This document shows, one piece after another, positions 5,935 through 6,455 of a stretch of 6,455 nucleotides of DNA (position 1 is its first letter; each line of letters starts with the position of its first letter). This DNA is from JBOGED01 sp050743625 (GTDB lineage: Bacteria > Actinomycetota > Nitriliruptoria > Euzebyales > Egibacteraceae). A model generated the notes under the pieces. That model was not told the DNA's origin, ran no database searches, and saw only the letters and a list, made by a program, of their open reading frames with translations. The position numbers and the translations under genes are program-made. The stretch is taken from the NCBI GenBank assembly GCA_050743625.1, contig JBOGED010000621.1:1-6455 (forward strand), in the 5' to 3' direction.

Positions 5935-5997
5935 GTAATAATGTATGCCCGCTTTATAGCGAGATAATTCCCCGAGGACGCGGGCACAGGAGTTGAC

Positions 5998-6423
5998 ATG
6001 CGAACGGTTCGACTTGCGGCGCTGGCCATCATGATGATGCTCGCGCTGGTCGCGGGAGCGGGAGCAAGCCACGCATCCTCTCGTCCCATGTGCCACGGCG
6101 AACGAGCGACCATCCGAGGAGACAAGGGCGACGACAAGATCAAAGGGAAGCACGACAAGGATGACGTCATCGTAGGCCTGCGAGGCGACGACGAGATCGA
6201 CGGCCGTGGCGGCGACGACACCATCTGCGGCAACCAAGGCGACGACGAGCTAGAGGGCAACCGCGGCAAAGACAAGCTCATAGGCGGCCGAGGAGACAAC
6301 GAGCTCAACGCCCGAGATGGCAAAAAAGACGCGATCGTAAGCGGGGGCCCAGGCTACGACATCTGCAAAATCGACAGGCGAGACAAGACAAGAGGCTGCG
6401 AAAAAATCATCCGCCACCGCTAA
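5998..6423 (+). CDS. Small secreted RTX-like (Ca-binding repeat) protein
   Basis: The 141-residue protein starts with a clear Sec signal: basic MRTVR, hydrophobic core LAALAIMMMLALVAG, then a probable cut after Ala26 (SHA before SS). The mature part is a run of RTX-like nonapeptides: IRGDKGDDKI, VGLRGDDEI, DGRGGDDTI, CGNQGDDEL, EGNRGKDKL, IGGRGDNEL and SGGPGYDIC. RTX repeats fold as a beta-roll when Ca2+ binds the Gly/Asp turns, usually outside the cell. Several turns here carry Lys, Arg or His for Gly, so binding may be weaker. Cys32, Cys77, Cys123 and Cys134 could form two disulfides. No enzyme domain or type I secretion C-terminus is seen. AGGAG (5988-5992) lies 5 bases before ATG 5998, and the gene has its own promoter. 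The 3' half uses more A-rich codons (AAA, AGA, ATA) than its neighbours, which may hint at separate origin. Function is unknown. Confidence 0.8.
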   Translation: MRTVRLAALAIMMMLALVAGAGASHASSRPMCHGERATIRGDKGDDKIKGKHDKDDVIVGLRGDDEIDGRGGDDTICGNQGDDELEGNRGKDKLIGGRGDNELNARDGKKDAIVSGGPGYDICKIDRRDKTRGCEKIIRHR

Positions 6424-6455
6424 CACCAAGGTAACCGAGCGCGCGGGCCCGAGAC

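Noticed and set aside
5923..6323. Minus-strand open frames opposite the RTX-like gene
   Set aside because: Their Ser/Pro/Val-rich repeats are the antisense of the GGxGxD codons; the plus-strand frame has signal peptide, promoter and ribosome binding site.
1..6455. CRISPR array, tRNA or rRNA genes
   Set aside because: No evenly spaced direct repeats, and no cloverleaf or rRNA-like sequence, were seen on either strand.

Overview
The window is high-GC DNA with a typical bacterial gene layout. Gene order and protein style point to an actinobacterium (Actinomycetota): tsaE-tsaB-rimI-tsaD runs as one tight operon, several starts are GTG, and there is a DUF4081-like GNAT protein and a small secreted RTX-like protein. 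The class cannot be fixed from the sequence alone.

Layout. Positions 2-694 (+) hold the C-terminal two thirds of a P1-family (DmpA-fold) peptidase that began left of the window. At 750-1091 (+) is a Phd/YefM-type antitoxin with no toxin beside it. Its reading frame runs through a strong palindrome (965-1015) and into the 3' end of the convergent gene, so its normal toxin-binding tail is missing. A crotonase-superfamily gene lies on the minus strand (1050-1805); it keeps the fold and oxyanion motifs but lacks both hydratase glutamates. A 100-base divergent gap leads to the main operon, 1906-5689 (+): tsaE, tsaB, rimI, tsaD and a two-domain GNAT acetyltransferase. Neighbouring genes abut or overlap by 1 to 4 bases, so they are probably co-transcribed and translationally coupled. 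Positions 5687-5853 form a 167-bp, nearly palindromic MITE-like element flanked by TA. After a relatively AT-rich promoter region, 5998-6423 (+) encodes a secreted protein of RTX-like repeats.

How the genes work together. TsaB, TsaD and TsaE are three of the four proteins that make t6A at position 37 of ANN-decoding tRNAs; the fourth, TsaC/Sua5, is not in the window. RimI is the usual operon companion and acetylates protein N-termini. The fifth gene, a second GNAT protein coupled to tsaD by an ATGA overlap, is the less usual member and has no known substrate.

Most notable observations: the palindromic element sits exactly in the TAG stop of the GNAT gene, and removing it with one TA copy leaves TAG intact; a second, unrelated palindrome seems to have replaced the end of an orphan antitoxin; and the crotonase and RimI both depart from their family's key motifs.
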